This document shows, piece after piece, positions 1-11,700 of a stretch of DNA of 64,000 nucleotides. The notes beneath the pieces are model-generated. The model was not told where the DNA came from and did no database searches. It saw only the letters and a list, made by a program, of their open reading frames with translations. Within the stretch, counting starts at the first letter, position 1. Every line of letters begins with the position of its first letter. The DNA lies in contig NC_046675.1 in NCBI RefSeq assembly GCF_003369915.1, positions 24,986,001 to 25,050,000 on the forward strand, read 5' to 3'. Source of the DNA: Drosophila miranda (lineage: Eukaryota; Arthropoda; Insecta; Diptera; Drosophilidae). Made by a program: the position numbers and the translations under genes.

Positions 1-947
1 CTAAATACGTCATTGAGTTGGGGGATTATCATCACCGTATTGCATTCCATTGGCTAGAACCTGAAGCAGAACCACATTTCGCACCACCAGAAACGCCAGT
101 ATTGACCAATGTCAATGCCATGGCCTTGGGGACAGTTGGCGGGGGAGGACGGGGGACGGGGGACATGGGCAGGGCCGAAAGCAAATGCAAATGTAGAAAC
201 CGTAACAGAAACGGAATAAAAATACCAAAAAGAAATACTACAAAAATAATCCCAACAGTCGCCGCGAGAATCAGCCACTACTCATTCCTTCCGGCTTCCC
301 AGAGGGCAAGAGAGTGGTGCCGGGCTGATGATTAAATCAGTTAAGAGCTATGGGCCATTTCAGCCAGCTCTGTGCTCTGGTGTGCTCTGCCTTGGGCTAC
401 CTCCCTCCGTTCTCACTGCCCGTTCCCATACCCATTTGGTGGCCAAAACCATTGGCTCGGCTTCCTCTTTCCTGCCTTTTGGTGTTGTGCATTTTTGTAC
501 CTTGCACTCGTTGGAGTGGAAGGGTATGCTGTATTCGTGTATGTGCTTGATAAGAATCAAACTCTTAAGAAATTCACAAACAGTTTTATTATCCATCAAA
601 ATTATCCGCAAGCAAATCATCGTCTAGTGTTTTTGTAGGTTATTAACATATTTCTTCCTATAATCGCATCGATAAAGAATTTTAGGTTACTAAATAGCGG
701 GTATCTTGTAGTCGCAATATCTTCTATACAATTCTCTTTAGTTTGTTTTGCTTTCGACTTTTATTTCGGCCTTCTTTTTGGCTGCGGAATGAATTCATTT
801 TATGCACTTTGCTGTGGGGCTATGGGCGATGCTTATTAGTTGCAATTTGCCTGCTGTGGCCAAAGTTTGCTCGCCAAAAACCAAACCAAAACCGAAAAAA
901 CCCAAACCAAATAAATTAAATAATTGCTGGCCGAAGAAGTTGATAGG
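1..947. other. Non-coding leader region, no gene seen
   Basis: No ORF here has a convincing start, splice sites or recognisable protein. A short GATA/DRE-like string (atcgata, about 667-673) lies about 280 nt before the Gly-rich gene and could belong to its promoter, but this is weak. The rest is ordinary AT-rich fly intergenic sequence. Confidence 0.5.
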
Positions 948-1842
948 ATGGGAAAAAATAAGGGCGGCGGCGGTGGTGGTGGAGGAGGAGGTGGAGGCGG
1001 CGGCAATGTAAGCAATATTTGTGTTATGCAACATGCGTATTAATTGTGAGTTAAGATACTGATTATCATCATCTAATTTGCTTAAGCTTTCAACTGGAGA
1101 TGCATATAAATATCTTTAAGCATCAATTGAGAATTAAAAAACAATTTTAAGATTCGCTGATGAAGATTCCCTCAAGAAGATATACTTTTAACAAAATGAC
1201 TTATATGGAGCGGTGCTCCTCTAGTGGAATTTCGTGAAAATACCTAAAGTGGTTCATGGAAACTGCCTAAAGATATCCAGTTCCCTTGTAACATCATTGA
1301 TTCATGGTTGCATATTGTTGTGAGATGATCCAAAGACTCAGGTCTTACCAAAACCTTATTCGGACACATTCCACATAGTTTGTTTAAACTTTAATCAGGT
1401 GGACATCCATATTCATTCAATAAAAGGCAGGCATTTGGAATCTCTTTTCAAGTGCATTTCCAGTTCCATTTCTAATCCCATTCCCATTCCCACCAAAGAT
1501 TTCATATTCCATCAAACTTATCAAAGGACCCCTCCCGGCTCATGCCACTGCTCGTAATAACTAACATCTTTCTCATTAACTGACTTTGCTCAAGAACTGT
1601 ACACAGTCCTAGCTCATTATTTGCCCAGAGCCAGCTCAAAGTAAAATCTTTTCGTGTGCTTTTCCTTACAGAAAAAAGGCGGCGGCGTTGGCGGTGGTAG
1701 TGCAGGAGGAGCCGCAGCAGCCGCTGGAGCTGCTGGAAATAAAAACAAAGGCGGTGGGGCTGGCGGTGACAAAGGTGGAGCCAAGAAAGGAGCAGACCAA
1801 AAGCCACCCCCAGGCGCTGGAAAGAAAGGAGGCAAGAAATAG
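948..1842 (+). CDS. Small glycine/lysine-rich protein, two exons
   Basis: Exons are 948-1007 and 1672-1842, with a phase-0 intron of 664 nt (donor GTAAGC, acceptor TTCCTTACAG), giving 76 residues. The first exon encodes MGKNK followed by a run of 14 glycines and an asparagine. The second encodes KKGGGVGGG, an alanine stretch and repeated Gly/Lys blocks, ending GKKGGKK. There is no signal peptide, membrane segment or known domain. The composition (Gly, Ala, Lys) suggests a disordered basic protein, perhaps nucleic-acid binding, but this is inference only. Support comes from the start codon and the two splice sites joining compositionally matched exons in phase. The stop lies 343 nt from the convergent Cog1 stop. 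I do not recognise the family. Confidence 0.6.
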
Positions 1843-2185
1843 CAGTAGCCCTAATGCCAATGTGGCAACATCAAAGCGCATTATAAAATACAAATTTAGA
1901 ATTAAGGTGAAATTAAAAGGATATCAGGGAATATACTATATATGTACACATCTATAATGTATGTATGTATAAATCGCTCTTACAAATAGCAGAACTGCAT
2001 TGCATTACGTTCATTTTAAAAATGTATTTTTGGGATACGAGTCGAAACATTTATAATGCGCTTTCCTAAACAATGGAACAGTTGACATCCGAGAGTATAG
2101 CGAACGAAGTGAATGAACGCTCGGCACTTCTGGTTCGGGAGTATTCCACTTGGATGCACTTCACAGGCCACTTGATTTGGCTCCT
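1843..2185. other. Shared 3' region between convergent genes
   Basis: This 343-nt gap separates the stop of the Gly-rich gene (+) from the stop of Cog1 (-). It must hold both 3' UTRs. I see no further coding signal. Confidence 0.5.
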
Positions 2186-5100
2186 CTAGCGAAACCACTC
2201 CTGGGACATGCCGAAGAATGAAGCTGCGCCCGATTTGGATTTGCTATTATCGCCCTTGCGTGTGGTGGCACTGCCACCCGATTTCCTTGTGGGTGTCGTT
2301 GTCGCTGTCGTCGCAATCGCTATCTGTGGGAAAAGAGAAATGTTATTAATTAATTAGTACTATTAATTGGTAGTTTGTCTGATTAATCTGTTAATTTGCG
2401 GCTAGCTCTGGTGATTTATGGGGAAACCCAAAAAGGGGGAGGCAAACAAGAAACAGTAAGCACACATTTGGGATAATTAGAGAACGATTTATACCGCCAG
2501 AGATCGCGGCTAATTACAAAACATGCGAGTAACGGCCAAGTTCCCAGTCGGCCATAAATTACCCTTCTGCCCGGCGATTTGATTTCAATAATTGCAGCGA
2601 TTCATTAATTAGCATTTAAGGCACTCAGCAGCACACACACACCCGTAAGCACACTCTGCCAATGTCCTGCCCATCCACTTGGAAATTTTGGTCTCGGTTT
2701 CGAGTTCGAAACTTTTGGCCAGGCACTTGCGGTGGGTCTCTGGAGCACTGCTGTAGAAGGGTCAGGAGGAGGAGCATCATCTGCAGCACCAGTCAGTAGA
2801 CGCCGGCGAAAGTTGCAGCTAATTAAAATTTGTCTTGCGGCATTTCGGTTTATTTATTATGCTGGATGCACGAAATTAGTTTAATTAAACTGCTCCTTCA
2901 GTTTGAAGAGCTTTGAACAATTTCCAATGAAACCAAGGAAGAAAAAGACTCCATTTACACTTTCAACAGATTCAATCAATGTTGAGTGCATGCAATTCAG
3001 GCACACACACAAAAACAAACATGCAAACGAGGAATGGAAACTAGTTACTATGGTATCAACAGTACAGTATCATTGCTGTTTGATAAGGAAACAGGAAATG
3101 ATAAAAAGCGACTAATTATCCAAGTGTTTCTGTAGCACATAGCTGCCAATGAAAGGATTTATTAATCCAGACACGATTCCTTTTAGTTTTCCGAGATATT
3201 ATTTCGGTAAATTGTGAAGGCAAAGCATAAAAATATGCAATATGCATATATATGCAAGATATTGTATATTTAACTGGGAAATGGGGTGTACAACATTTGA
3301 AAATATTCAATTAATTTTAGGTAATTCATGGCATGCAACTTTGACTGATTGGACTGAACAAAATCAAACATGCAAACGAGAAATGGAAACTAAATATCAC
3401 TTGTCAAATATAATTCCTACCCAACAAGAGCAAATGATGAAATTATTGATTTAGGATTGCAATTCAAAGAAATCCTATGAAAGAAATACACAAATTACAA
3501 CTTGGTAATGCTTTGAATTATAAGTTCATTGAAGGTATCCAATATTATAGTAATGTACTCACTTTATCTGTCTCAACGGGCTTCTGTTTGCGTTCACTGC
3601 CAGCAAGTCCACCTGCAGCCTGCGGCATGACAATCGGCAGCAAGGGGAACCAAAGAGATGTGGAGCCCGAAGTGCTTAGGCACAGCACATTGGGATCCGC
3701 CTCGTGGGCCAAGGCGCTCGATGCAGTTGTGCCTTGGCCAGGAGCTGGCGTATAGGGTGTCAATACCCCCAGTTCGCCTTGGAGACGAGACGTGGAGCGG
3801 GCGACATGCGTGCTGATGTGCTCGGCAAACAGCTCAAAGTCGAAGGGATCGATGCAGTCCCGCAGGTTGTTTTGCTGAGAATGGATCTGATCGTACAGAG
3901 GACGCTCCTCGCGAGAGACGGCAAACACGCGCTGTAGAAACTTCAGATCAAAGTAAAGCTGTAGGGCAATGTTCTGGCTGGTCTTCGTGCACTCTGCAGC
4001 CGCCAATCCCTCGTAGTGTCCCAGCAGCTGCCCAAGAAGTTTCTGGTTGAAGACATGCAACACTTTGGATGGCAGGGTCTGGGGAACAGCCAGGTTTAGA
4101 GCCTGAATCAACTGATGAAGATACGTTTGCAGTGAGAGACGCGGTTGGCTGGGAATGCGTATGGTTGACTGGACGCTCTGTTCCTGCTCCTCATCGCGCT
4201 GCTCCAGAATAAGCGTTTGCCAGAGCTGTAAGGGGATTGTACAGATTATAGTTTATTGCCAATATACATTTAAGCGGCAATTGTTACCGCAAAGTCCCTC
4301 AAAACCGCTTCATGACTGATGATCTTTGTAAGCTTCTTCTCGCAGCTGTGAGCCGTCAGGACATCCTCCACAATGAGCAGCCAGAGACTCAGCATCTCGT
4401 CTTCAATCAAACCACAAATACGTTGCCAGTGGTCAATGCCCGCACCCGACTGATCCCATTGACGCCAGCTGGGTGGTTGACAGAAGCACAGCTTCAGGTT
4501 GGGGCACAGTTCCACCAATGCCAGACTATTACGCAGAGCCTGGAGCAGGGCAGGACGCTCTCGTAATTGCAGCGACTTCAGTTTGGACAGATACTCCGCA
4601 ACCTGCTCCTGTGCCGTTTCCCGTAGGAATTTGATCAATGACATCTTATCCTCCGTTCGCGTTGTTTGCTCTTGAAGGAGGACATTCAGCTCCTGGACGA
4701 TGTCGGCTAGCTGAGAGTCAAACTGCTTGCACAGATCAATGGTTGAGGAGTCATAGCCTTTGGTGCGGTTGGCCAAACGCTTGGGCTGATCGCTGAGTGC
4801 CGCTGCCAGGCTCAGGGGCAAGTCATCGTTCTCCTCTTTCCAGATCTGATGCGATGGCGTCGACACCCCAGCCTCAATCAAAGAAAGCACCTTCTCGTAG
4901 GTCTGCTTCATGGCGTGAGCCCAACTACTGCGTATGATCTCCCTCACACGGGCATTGATCAGGGGTACATACTTTGTGGCATAAAAGTCCAGCTCGGAAT
5001 GCTCAAAATGGAGCTGCTGCTCTAGATGAAGAAAGCTTGGCCTGCCTGTGGACCTGGCCGACGATTTGATATCTTGAATGGTCTGCATGTTACTGACCAA

Positions 5101-6834
5101 AGCGAATATCTGCTGCAGCTGTGAGGCGGCTAAAGCATTCATCTTGTCCAGCCATTGTTGAAGGGACATGCCCAAATGCTTGGGCGACAGTTTTGGGACA
5201 TCAAAGTGCGGCTTGAAGCCAGCTATGATTTCGGGCAAAAGATGGGCCAACTGCCGCTCGCTGCTCTCCATCCGACTAATGCTGGGCGGGCATGTGGACG
5301 CTGAACATTCAGCTAGGCGAGTGAACAGAAGGCCGTTCTCTGAAATCGAAAAAAAGAAAATCAGTCGGAGAAAGTCAAATTGATAAGAGTGTGAATAGAA
5401 AATGTCAGGTTCAAGTCTGAAACTAGCACGTCGCTGCGGCATTGAGCTCAAGGGAGCGCTGCATCAGCTCTGCGTGGGTCGCTACACGGCAGATCTGAAG
5501 ATCAGTTCCGGGGACTCGTATATGGAGCTGGGCGACACCTATGGCATCTACTTTCTGGACCTGAATCCGAGTGTATGTTTTGTGCTGTTCCATAATTCGG
5601 AGACGCAGCATTGCCATATCTTGATTCCCACCAATGGCACCCTATTCGAGTGCTACAATGGCATTGACAAGAACTCCACGCTGGTGGGTCTGGGCCAGAT
5701 CAGCTATGTGACCTGTGCCAACCACCATGTGGCCTACACCGATGCTCTGTTGAAAGCCTGCGGGGCAAACATAAATTATAGCCCAGCAACGAGTGTACTC
5801 CACTACAGCAAGCAAGAGCAAGTCGGGGATGCAATAACCTCTTTGGCCAGCCGCCTTTTGTGTTGGGAATGCTGCTTGATTGTTTTCCTTTTTCTTTTTA
5901 TTTGCGTACTATTCCGAAGGCATTAATAAAGCGTATTGGATTGGCACTCACCCAGCAGACACTTGTCCAGCAGCTCTATGGTGCTGTTTAGAATGCCCAG
6001 ACTTGCCAAAATGCGTTCCTTGACGCGACGCGGTTCCGTGAAATGGCTCTGGAGGCAATTCAGGAAGGCAGAGGCTCGCAGGTTGAGAAACGTTTGCAGA
6101 ACAGAGCTGAGATCGCACTTTTCCAGCAGGAGTAGGCTCTGCATACAGTCCACAGCGATCTCTGGGCATAGTTCCTCGCGCTCCAACACGGCTAGTACTG
6201 CCTGCTTGATGGTAAGGTGGAAGGGCCGTAGAATCTCCCATTGCTTGCGGGCCACGGGCAGCTTTCGCATTAGCGCACTCTTGCCATCCAGCTGCAGGCC
6301 TGTGCTGATGTGGCGACTGAAGATGAACAGCTCAGTGGCCGCAAAAAACTGTTCGTTATCAATGTGCGTCCAAATGAGCTCCGGCAGCGACGTCAGCAGC
6401 TTGATTTGCACCATTGTGCCATAGTAGCTCTGCAGCTTCTTGCTGGCATTTCTCTGCTGCAGCGCTGCGTCCGTGGCGGGCGCCGTGGTCTTGAAGCCCA
6501 GGAGCTGCTGCTCATTAAGACTCCGACAATTCGCCTGGACGCAGTGCACCTGCTCGATGAGGGTTGCCGCCGACGTTTGCATGGCCGCAATGGTGTCGGC
6601 CGCCTTGAGCAGATCCCTGTACCGCTCTCTTAGGCATTACAAATAGAGTTTGTTAGTTTTGTGCCTTTTCCGATGTGCCACATCACTCTGCCGCACTTAC
6701 CCCACATGAGTGCGCAGCTCCTCGCGCTTGTTCTCCACCACAGTCTGTATCTTTTTCTGCACTACATCGATCTCGGATACGCTGTGCTGCTCAAACAGCG
6801 TATCCACATTTAAATTCAGTAGATTTGCCGTCAT
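2186..6834 (-). CDS. Cog1: Conserved oligomeric Golgi complex subunit 1
   Basis: Coding exons on the minus strand are 6834-6701, 6628-5952, 5339-4288, 4225-3563 and 2323-2186. They join in phase to 887 residues, the expected size for a COG1 protein. Cog1 is a subunit of the eight-part COG tethering complex, which acts in retrograde vesicle traffic within the Golgi. The N-terminus carries the family signature: a short LFEQHSVSEI segment followed by a KKREEL-type helix and GERYRDLLKAADTI, which is read across the first splice junction. The C-terminus ends SFFGMSQEWFR, encoded by a short last exon behind a 1.2-kb intron. All introns have GT-AG ends; intron 3 is only 62 nt. A separate ORF lies on the plus strand inside intron 2 (5340-5951). 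Identification is from family knowledge; the exon joins were derived from phase and motif. Confidence 0.93.
2324..3562 (-). other. Last intron of Cog1, AT-rich
   Basis: This 1,239-nt intron (donor GTGAGT, acceptor CCCACAG) is far longer than the other Cog1 introns. It is AT-rich and holds no supported gene. Two stretches around 3000 and 3360 share the words caaacatgcaaacgag and atggaaact, suggesting a diverged internal duplication. Confidence 0.6.
5402..5926 (+). CDS. Nested, probably tail-anchored protein of unknown function
   Basis: A single-exon ORF of 174 residues starts at the ATG at 5402 and lies wholly inside Cog1 intron 2, on the opposite strand. The first 150 residues are mixed and Cys-containing (for example QHCHILIPTNGTLFECYNG) with N-glycosylation-type NGT and NST motifs, but no domain I recognise. 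The last 22 residues contain one hydrophobic segment (CCLIVFLFLFICVLF) followed by RRH, as in a tail-anchored or short type-I membrane protein; no N-terminal signal peptide is seen. An AATAAA signal (5925-5930) overlaps the TAA stop, which favours real expression. Codon choice is GC-ended in the body, unlike the AT-rich intron edges. It could be a recently born or retroposed gene; homology is not known to me. Confidence 0.62.
   Translation: MSGSSLKLARRCGIELKGALHQLCVGRYTADLKISSGDSYMELGDTYGIYFLDLNPSVCFVLFHNSETQHCHILIPTNGTLFECYNGIDKNSTLVGLGQISYVTCANHHVAYTDALLKACGANINYSPATSVLHYSKQEQVGDAITSLASRLLCWECCLIVFLFLFICVLFRRH
5925..5930 (+). terminator. AATAAA polyadenylation signal overlapping the stop of the nested ORF
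   Basis: The AATAAA shares two bases with the TAA stop at 5924-5926. Cleavage 10-25 nt downstream would fall at or within Cog1 exon 2, whose donor is at 5951. Confidence 0.5.
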
Positions 6835-7139
6835 TTATTCAAAAATTTAGAAAAAAATAATAATAAACAGATGTTTGCCAATCACCGCGAGCTTGTCTTA
6901 GCCCACTTGAGCCCCCTTTATTTAAATAGTTCTACTACTTGAGGTAAATGGCGGAAAATATTAACGATTGTAAATTATTCTTGAGGATTCATGCCATCTT
7001 TCCTCTGAACTTAAAAAAAACCATGATATCTTTCACCTGAACTGTGCTAACATTATTAAATTTTTTATTATTTTCGGTGGAAAATTTAAATACCCCCTTG
7101 GCTTATAAAAGGTTAATCGTTCTCCGTCCAGGGATGGAA

Positions 7140-7330
7140 TTCCGTATTCGTCCATATTGCTTAATTTTAATATTCCGTCGAAAATTACTAGCTAGAAAAA
7201 GCGCCCAGCTATGCCCACATATTTTTATACAATTAATGACTCTATTTTTCACTTGGCTGGTTGATTTTAAACTCCTGCTTTTGTTGGATTTAGTCTAAAA
7301 AAAGGTTTTTGTGAAGAAGGTCAAGTAATA
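7140..7330 (+). repeat. Interspersed repeat, copy 1 (most diverged)
   Basis: Shares an ordered series of words with the copies at 7360 and 10905: a tattccg start, cccacatat, attaatgac, ttgatttt and a final tagtctaaaaaaaggttt. No coding capacity and no terminal repeats are visible, so it is probably a fragment of a non-autonomous element. Confidence 0.4.
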
Positions 7331-7359
7331 AAAATAAGACGTAAGAGAAAAATCGTAAC

Positions 7360-7620
7360 ATTTGCTCAATTTTGATATTCCGTTGAATAATGCTGCCCAT
7401 ATAATTTTAGGCCATTGATGAATAAATTTTCTACAAGATTAGCTATTTTTAAGTACTCTCATTTACTGCGTTTTGACTAAAACAAGGTTTAAATAAAAAA
7501 AAAAATAATAGTGGCATGGTATGAAATGTCACGTCAACCAGAGTTTGGGCATAGGTATACCCTATTTTGTTAACATATGAATAAACTGTTTTGCTAAGCT
7601 CTTTTAAAACGTAATTAATA
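7360..7620 (+). repeat. Interspersed repeat, copy 2
   Basis: Matches the copy at 10905-11200 well through ttgatattc, cattgatga, ttttctacaagatt, gctatttttaag, ttttgactaaaaca and the closing tataccctatttt. The order is kept over about 250 nt with small indels, so common descent is clear. The family is unidentified. Confidence 0.6.
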
Positions 7621-7773
7621 AGGATATTATCTCAAATTGATTTGTTTTAGAGATATAAATGCATTAGATTAGGGCCTTGTAAATATACCTCGATCCCCAA
7701 TACCAATTTTTGGTCTCTGTATGAAGACCACTTTAAAAGATAAATTTTTAACAGAGACTGACTAGTTTCTGGA

Positions 7774-8124
7774 TTAATTAAAGCCTGGGATGACAAACAT
7801 TTCCTCAAAGCCGTAATATCCATTTTCCCAGGGTATGCAAATGTTGCTCAATCCGCGCAATGTTGAGGAACAATGCTGCTCGATTTCACGGCACATGAGT
7901 CTGGCCCATACATAAAACGTAAGAAAACGTAAGTGAGTATGGAATGTAGGGACATTGTTGAGCTGAAAAGGGATATTGTGGCGAGGAAAAATCCCATCAG
8001 AGAAAATATCCAAAAAGTCCCACCAAACTTGAGCGCCAAATATGAATTGCCTGAAAGTGAATGAGCGACAAGGATTTAAATGCAATCTATTTGAATAAAT
8101 GATGCATGGAGAGCTGCAATTCAA
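7774..8124 (-). other. Orphan open frame, possible exon or gene fragment
   Basis: A 351-nt frame is open on the minus strand in AT-rich sequence. It encodes an aromatic-rich peptide (pieces such as QVWWDFLDIF and YVWARLMCREIEQ) that ends in a TAA stop. It has no in-frame ATG near its start, but acceptor-like strings occur at its 5' side (TTTTTTGAATTGCAG near 8113-8127 and TTCACTTTCAG near 8055-8065), so it would need an upstream exon that I cannot place. No family is recognised. It could be a decayed gene or a chance frame. Confidence 0.25.
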
Positions 8125-8919
8125 AAAACCTGAGTATGTACGTTTCTATACCCTTTGTTCGGCTCTCAAAAAAGGCAGCTCAAAATGAGTTTAGGTTTGT
8201 GGTGAAAATGGATGTGTGTAACGTCCAGAAAGAATCGTTTCCGACCCCCTAAGTATTCCAGATCAGCATCAATCCCCTTCCTCTTTTAGATTTATATTTT
8301 TGGCTTAATTTATGAATCTTATCAATTCTCCTAAAACTAGTTGTTCTTTTTGTATAAACATTTATTTTAAAAAGGTACATTTTTTAGAATAGGGGAAAAT
8401 TTTTAAAAATATTGTTTCTAATTTAGGTACAATTTTCACAAGTATTTAATGCAAAGGATTTTATCTGGTGTAGGTAGACTTTATCTGTGGACGTCTTACC
8501 GTCCTTGGCTATTTATTTAATATTGTGATGGGGGTTACATATTATGATAACCCGGGGGTCTTCGGGGCCTTCGTTTACCTGCCTCTAGTTTGCGAAATAA
8601 TTTTATAATCGGTATTCCAGCTTCCATCACTTTGACCATCTATCACTGCCTGTCTTGGCTATTCTCTTCGTTTACTCATTTATCTCGATTCCTTTGGGGC
8701 CAGGTATCCCCAACAAATGATAAGTGAGTTACAAATTGAGCCATGCTTCTCTCCTACAATGAAGGAGGATGGATTCTTATGGACTTTACAGCACTCATAC
8801 AACCACATATGATCACAACATGGCTGGCTCATTTATTATTTTAATTTAAAAAGAATAACAATATTGAACCCCTATAGCCTATAGGCAGTGTGTTTAATAA
8901 AATATAAATGCAGATAAGA

Positions 8920-10292
8920 TCATTCACTGCCCAGCTCCCTGAGCACAGCATTGGCAATCACAATTCGCTGAATTTCGGAGGTTCCTTCGTAGATCTCCGT
9001 TACTCGAGCGTTACGGTAGTACATCTCTGCGGGCAAGTCGGTTGTATAACCCATTCCGCCCAGGATCTGGATGCATTGGTGGGCGCAGTATGTGGCCGCC
9101 TCGGAGGCATGCAGCTTAGCCATCGCGGCCTCCTTGGTGATGGGCAAACCATTGTCCTTGAGCCAAGCGGCCCGACAGGTTAGCAGCCGGGACACCTCCA
9201 CCCTCGTCGCCATGTCCGCCAGCTTCTGCTGGATGAGCTGCATCCGCGAGAGCTGCTTGCCAAAAGCAATACGCTTCTGGGAGTAGTCTACGGCCAGTTC
9301 CAGAGCGGCCTGTGCAATGCCCGTAGCCTGGGCGGCAATTCCAATGCGGCCGCAGTCCAGCGACTGCATGGCGATTTTGAAGCCCTCGCCGGGGCCTCCC
9401 AGCACCTGGCACTGCGGCACTTGGACGTCGTCTAGCACCAGCTGGCACGTGGAGGAGGCTCGCATTCCCATCTTGCTTTCCTTCTTGCCCACAGACAGAC
9501 CGGGCACGTCTTTGGCTGTAAGGAAGGCCGTGATACCCTTGTGCTTGAGCGTCTTGTCGATTGTGGCAAAGACGACGCCGCCACTGGCTTCCTTGGAATT
9601 GGATATCCATGCCTTGGTGCCGTTTAGCTGGTAGCTATTCCCATCCAACTTGGCCGTGGTGCTGGCGGCGCTGGCATCTGATCCGTTTCCCGGCTCGGAC
9701 AGGGCATAGAAGGCAATCTTCTCGCCCTGGGTGTAGGGCACCAGAAAGTCTTGCTTCTGCTGCTCGCTTCCATGGAGCTGTACGGCGCCCAGGAAGAGGT
9801 TGTTGACGCCCATTGCAACGGAGACGGCCGCATCGCCACGAGCAACCTCCTCCATGCCAATAGCATAGGCCTGGTAGTCGAGTCCGGAGCCGCCTGAAGG
9901 TGGGTATCAAGAGAGCATTTAGAGGTGACGCCATGCATTAATCTCACAACCATCTTACCATACTCTTCCCGCACTGTCACCGCCATTAGGCCGAGTTCTC
10001 CCAGCCGGCGTATCTGCTCCGCCGGGTGCAGCCCCTCGCGATCATGCTGGCGGGCCCGTGGAGCCAGCTCTGCATTGGCGAAGTCCCGGCAGGTATTCTG
10101 CAGTATCTGGTGTGTTTCGGAGAGAGCTGCCAGGCTGGCAATCCCTCTGTCCCGGCTGGCATTCCAAACGCTGCCCGAGCGTTGACCTGCAAAAGTGGAC
10201 TCGAAAGTGGATTACGATTGAGTCACCATCGTGGCGTGGATGTGGCGCTCACCTAGCGTCAGAGCGACCCGGACCCTCAACACCTGCTGCAT
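8920..10292 (-). CDS. Arc42: Short-chain acyl-CoA dehydrogenase, mitochondrial
   Basis: Exons on the minus strand are 10292-10253, 10186-9959 and 9893-8920 (introns of 66 and 65 nt). They join to 413 residues, the normal length for ACADS. The enzyme is an FAD flavoprotein of the mitochondrial matrix that makes the first dehydrogenation of short acyl-CoAs in beta-oxidation and passes electrons to ETF. The N-terminus ([14 protein letters not shown] and following) is basic and lacks acids, as in a mitochondrial presequence. Recognisable blocks are the dehydrogenase signature [18 protein letters not shown], the FGKQLSRMQ region, QILGGMGY, and [12 protein letters not shown], which supplies the catalytic glutamate. 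The match to vertebrate ACADS is close throughout. The symbol Arc42 is the fly ACADS name as I recall it, so orthology should be confirmed. Confidence 0.93.
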
Positions 10293-11700
10293 TACGACAA
10301 ACTGTCGATCCCCCGAATGGATCCAGCTGTTATGTCTCTTTTGCTTTCGCTTTCGTCTGCTTCTTCGCGGGAACGATCGCGCGTCGTGGGCCCCAACTGG
10401 CAACAACAACGAGCCTCCAATGGTCTCCCCAATCGGAAACAGCTTTTATATGTATTGCCGGGTTCTTAGGCAGAGGCGTCACCTATGAAGGGGCGGACTG
10501 CTCCCATTCTGAAAACCTACAGGTACGTTATCTCTCAAATATTCCGATAAATCATGAATATAGATTTACTATCGGGATGAATATACAGATACCCTGTTTC
10601 AGCGGAATCCCCGCCCATGCCTCACTTGTTATTCAACCATTGCTTTCCAGTTTTGCATACATATGTATATATTTTCATTTCAAAAGTTCTTTGTTTGGAG
10701 CTTTCTGTTCGGGTCGGGAGAGGGGTCTGCTGGCGGGTAGGGAAATGGAAAGCGGTTCAACGATTTTCAGAAACGGTTTGTGTATTGATTCTCCGGCTAG
10801 CGGGTGTAATTTGCAATTCAAATTCTCGATACACACCCACTTTTGTTGGGGGAACCTTTGTACCAGTGTAGAGTTCTCTTTCCATTATCGGAAATCATGT
10901 TCCTCGACTTTGATATTCGGTATAGGATTAATAATAATAGCTGGATAGGACCCTTAGCCCTAAACACATAATTTAATCCCATTGATGATTCAATTTTCTA
11001 CAAGATTGGCTAGTTTTTAGTCCTTGCTTTTATTGTATTTTGACTAAAACATGGCTTAAACAAAATAGTTCAACAAATAAAAACAGACGCAGTGTTGCTG
11101 GTATTTGAAGACATGATGCGTATATAGACATTTGTATACCCTATTTCGTGAATATTATATAGATACTGTTTTCCAAACCATCGTATGGAAGTTTCTATAC
11201 CTTTAAAAATATGAAGCTACTGTTTAAAGTCTCAAGACTCAACGGTGGAAACAGTAAAGTATTTGTAGTATAGTGCTGTTAAGCGCAAGCGTTAATGTCG
11301 ACTTAACGTGGGGCTGTTAAACGCAATCAGTGCTACCAAGCAACAGATTTTTTTAAATTTAGTTCAAGAAATTGCCACTGACAACATTGGTGGCGACACT
11401 ATACAAGAAGAAACGTCGGCGCGAAGTTCGAATGTGTAGATTATGTTTGCTGCAACGCTTATTCTGGTTCCTTTTCTTCTCCGATCTGTAAGTGATCGTA
11501 TCAGCGATCGTTTGCAATCAAATGGGCTTTTATGACAGGACCCCAGATCTCAGTTGGCCCTTTAGATTCATTTTCAGCACGTTTTCCGAAATCACATATT
11601 CTCCGTTGCTAAGTTAAAAAAAGAACTGTTCCAAAATTATTGAATTTTTCACAAATAATATATTTTTATTTTAATTTCACATAGACCGATAAAGACAGAC
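10293..11700. other. Divergent intergenic region with a repeat copy
   Basis: This 1.4-kb stretch separates the starts of the acyl-CoA dehydrogenase (-) and the RIIa/IQ gene (+), so both promoters lie in it. It carries the third copy of the interspersed repeat (10905-11200). The 60 nt before 11701 are very AT-rich. The plus-strand open frame across 10058-10948 overlaps dehydrogenase exons in an antisense frame and continues through non-conserved sequence; I do not treat it as a gene. Confidence 0.5.
10905..11200 (+). repeat. Interspersed repeat, copy 3
   Basis: Best-preserved partner of the copy at 7360-7620: shared cattgatga, attttctacaagatt, ttttgactaaaaca and a tataccctatttcgt end. It lies on the other side of the dehydrogenase gene in the same orientation. 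Confidence 0.6.

Larger units (their letters stand above)
6835..8919. other. AT-rich intergenic region with interspersed repeats
   Basis: About 2.1 kb between the Cog1 start and the acyl-CoA dehydrogenase stop. It contains two diverged repeat copies (about 7140-7330 and 7360-7620), an orphan ORF (7774-8124) and simple AT-rich sequence. The Cog1 promoter must lie near 6840-6950 but shows no TATA box. Confidence 0.5.

Noticed and set aside
5936-6633. Plus-strand frames of 162 and 107 codons
   Set aside because: Antisense shadows of Cog1 exon 2.
10058-10948. 296-codon plus-strand open frame
   Set aside because: The first part is antisense to dehydrogenase exons and the rest translates AT-rich repeat-adjacent DNA with no recognisable protein.
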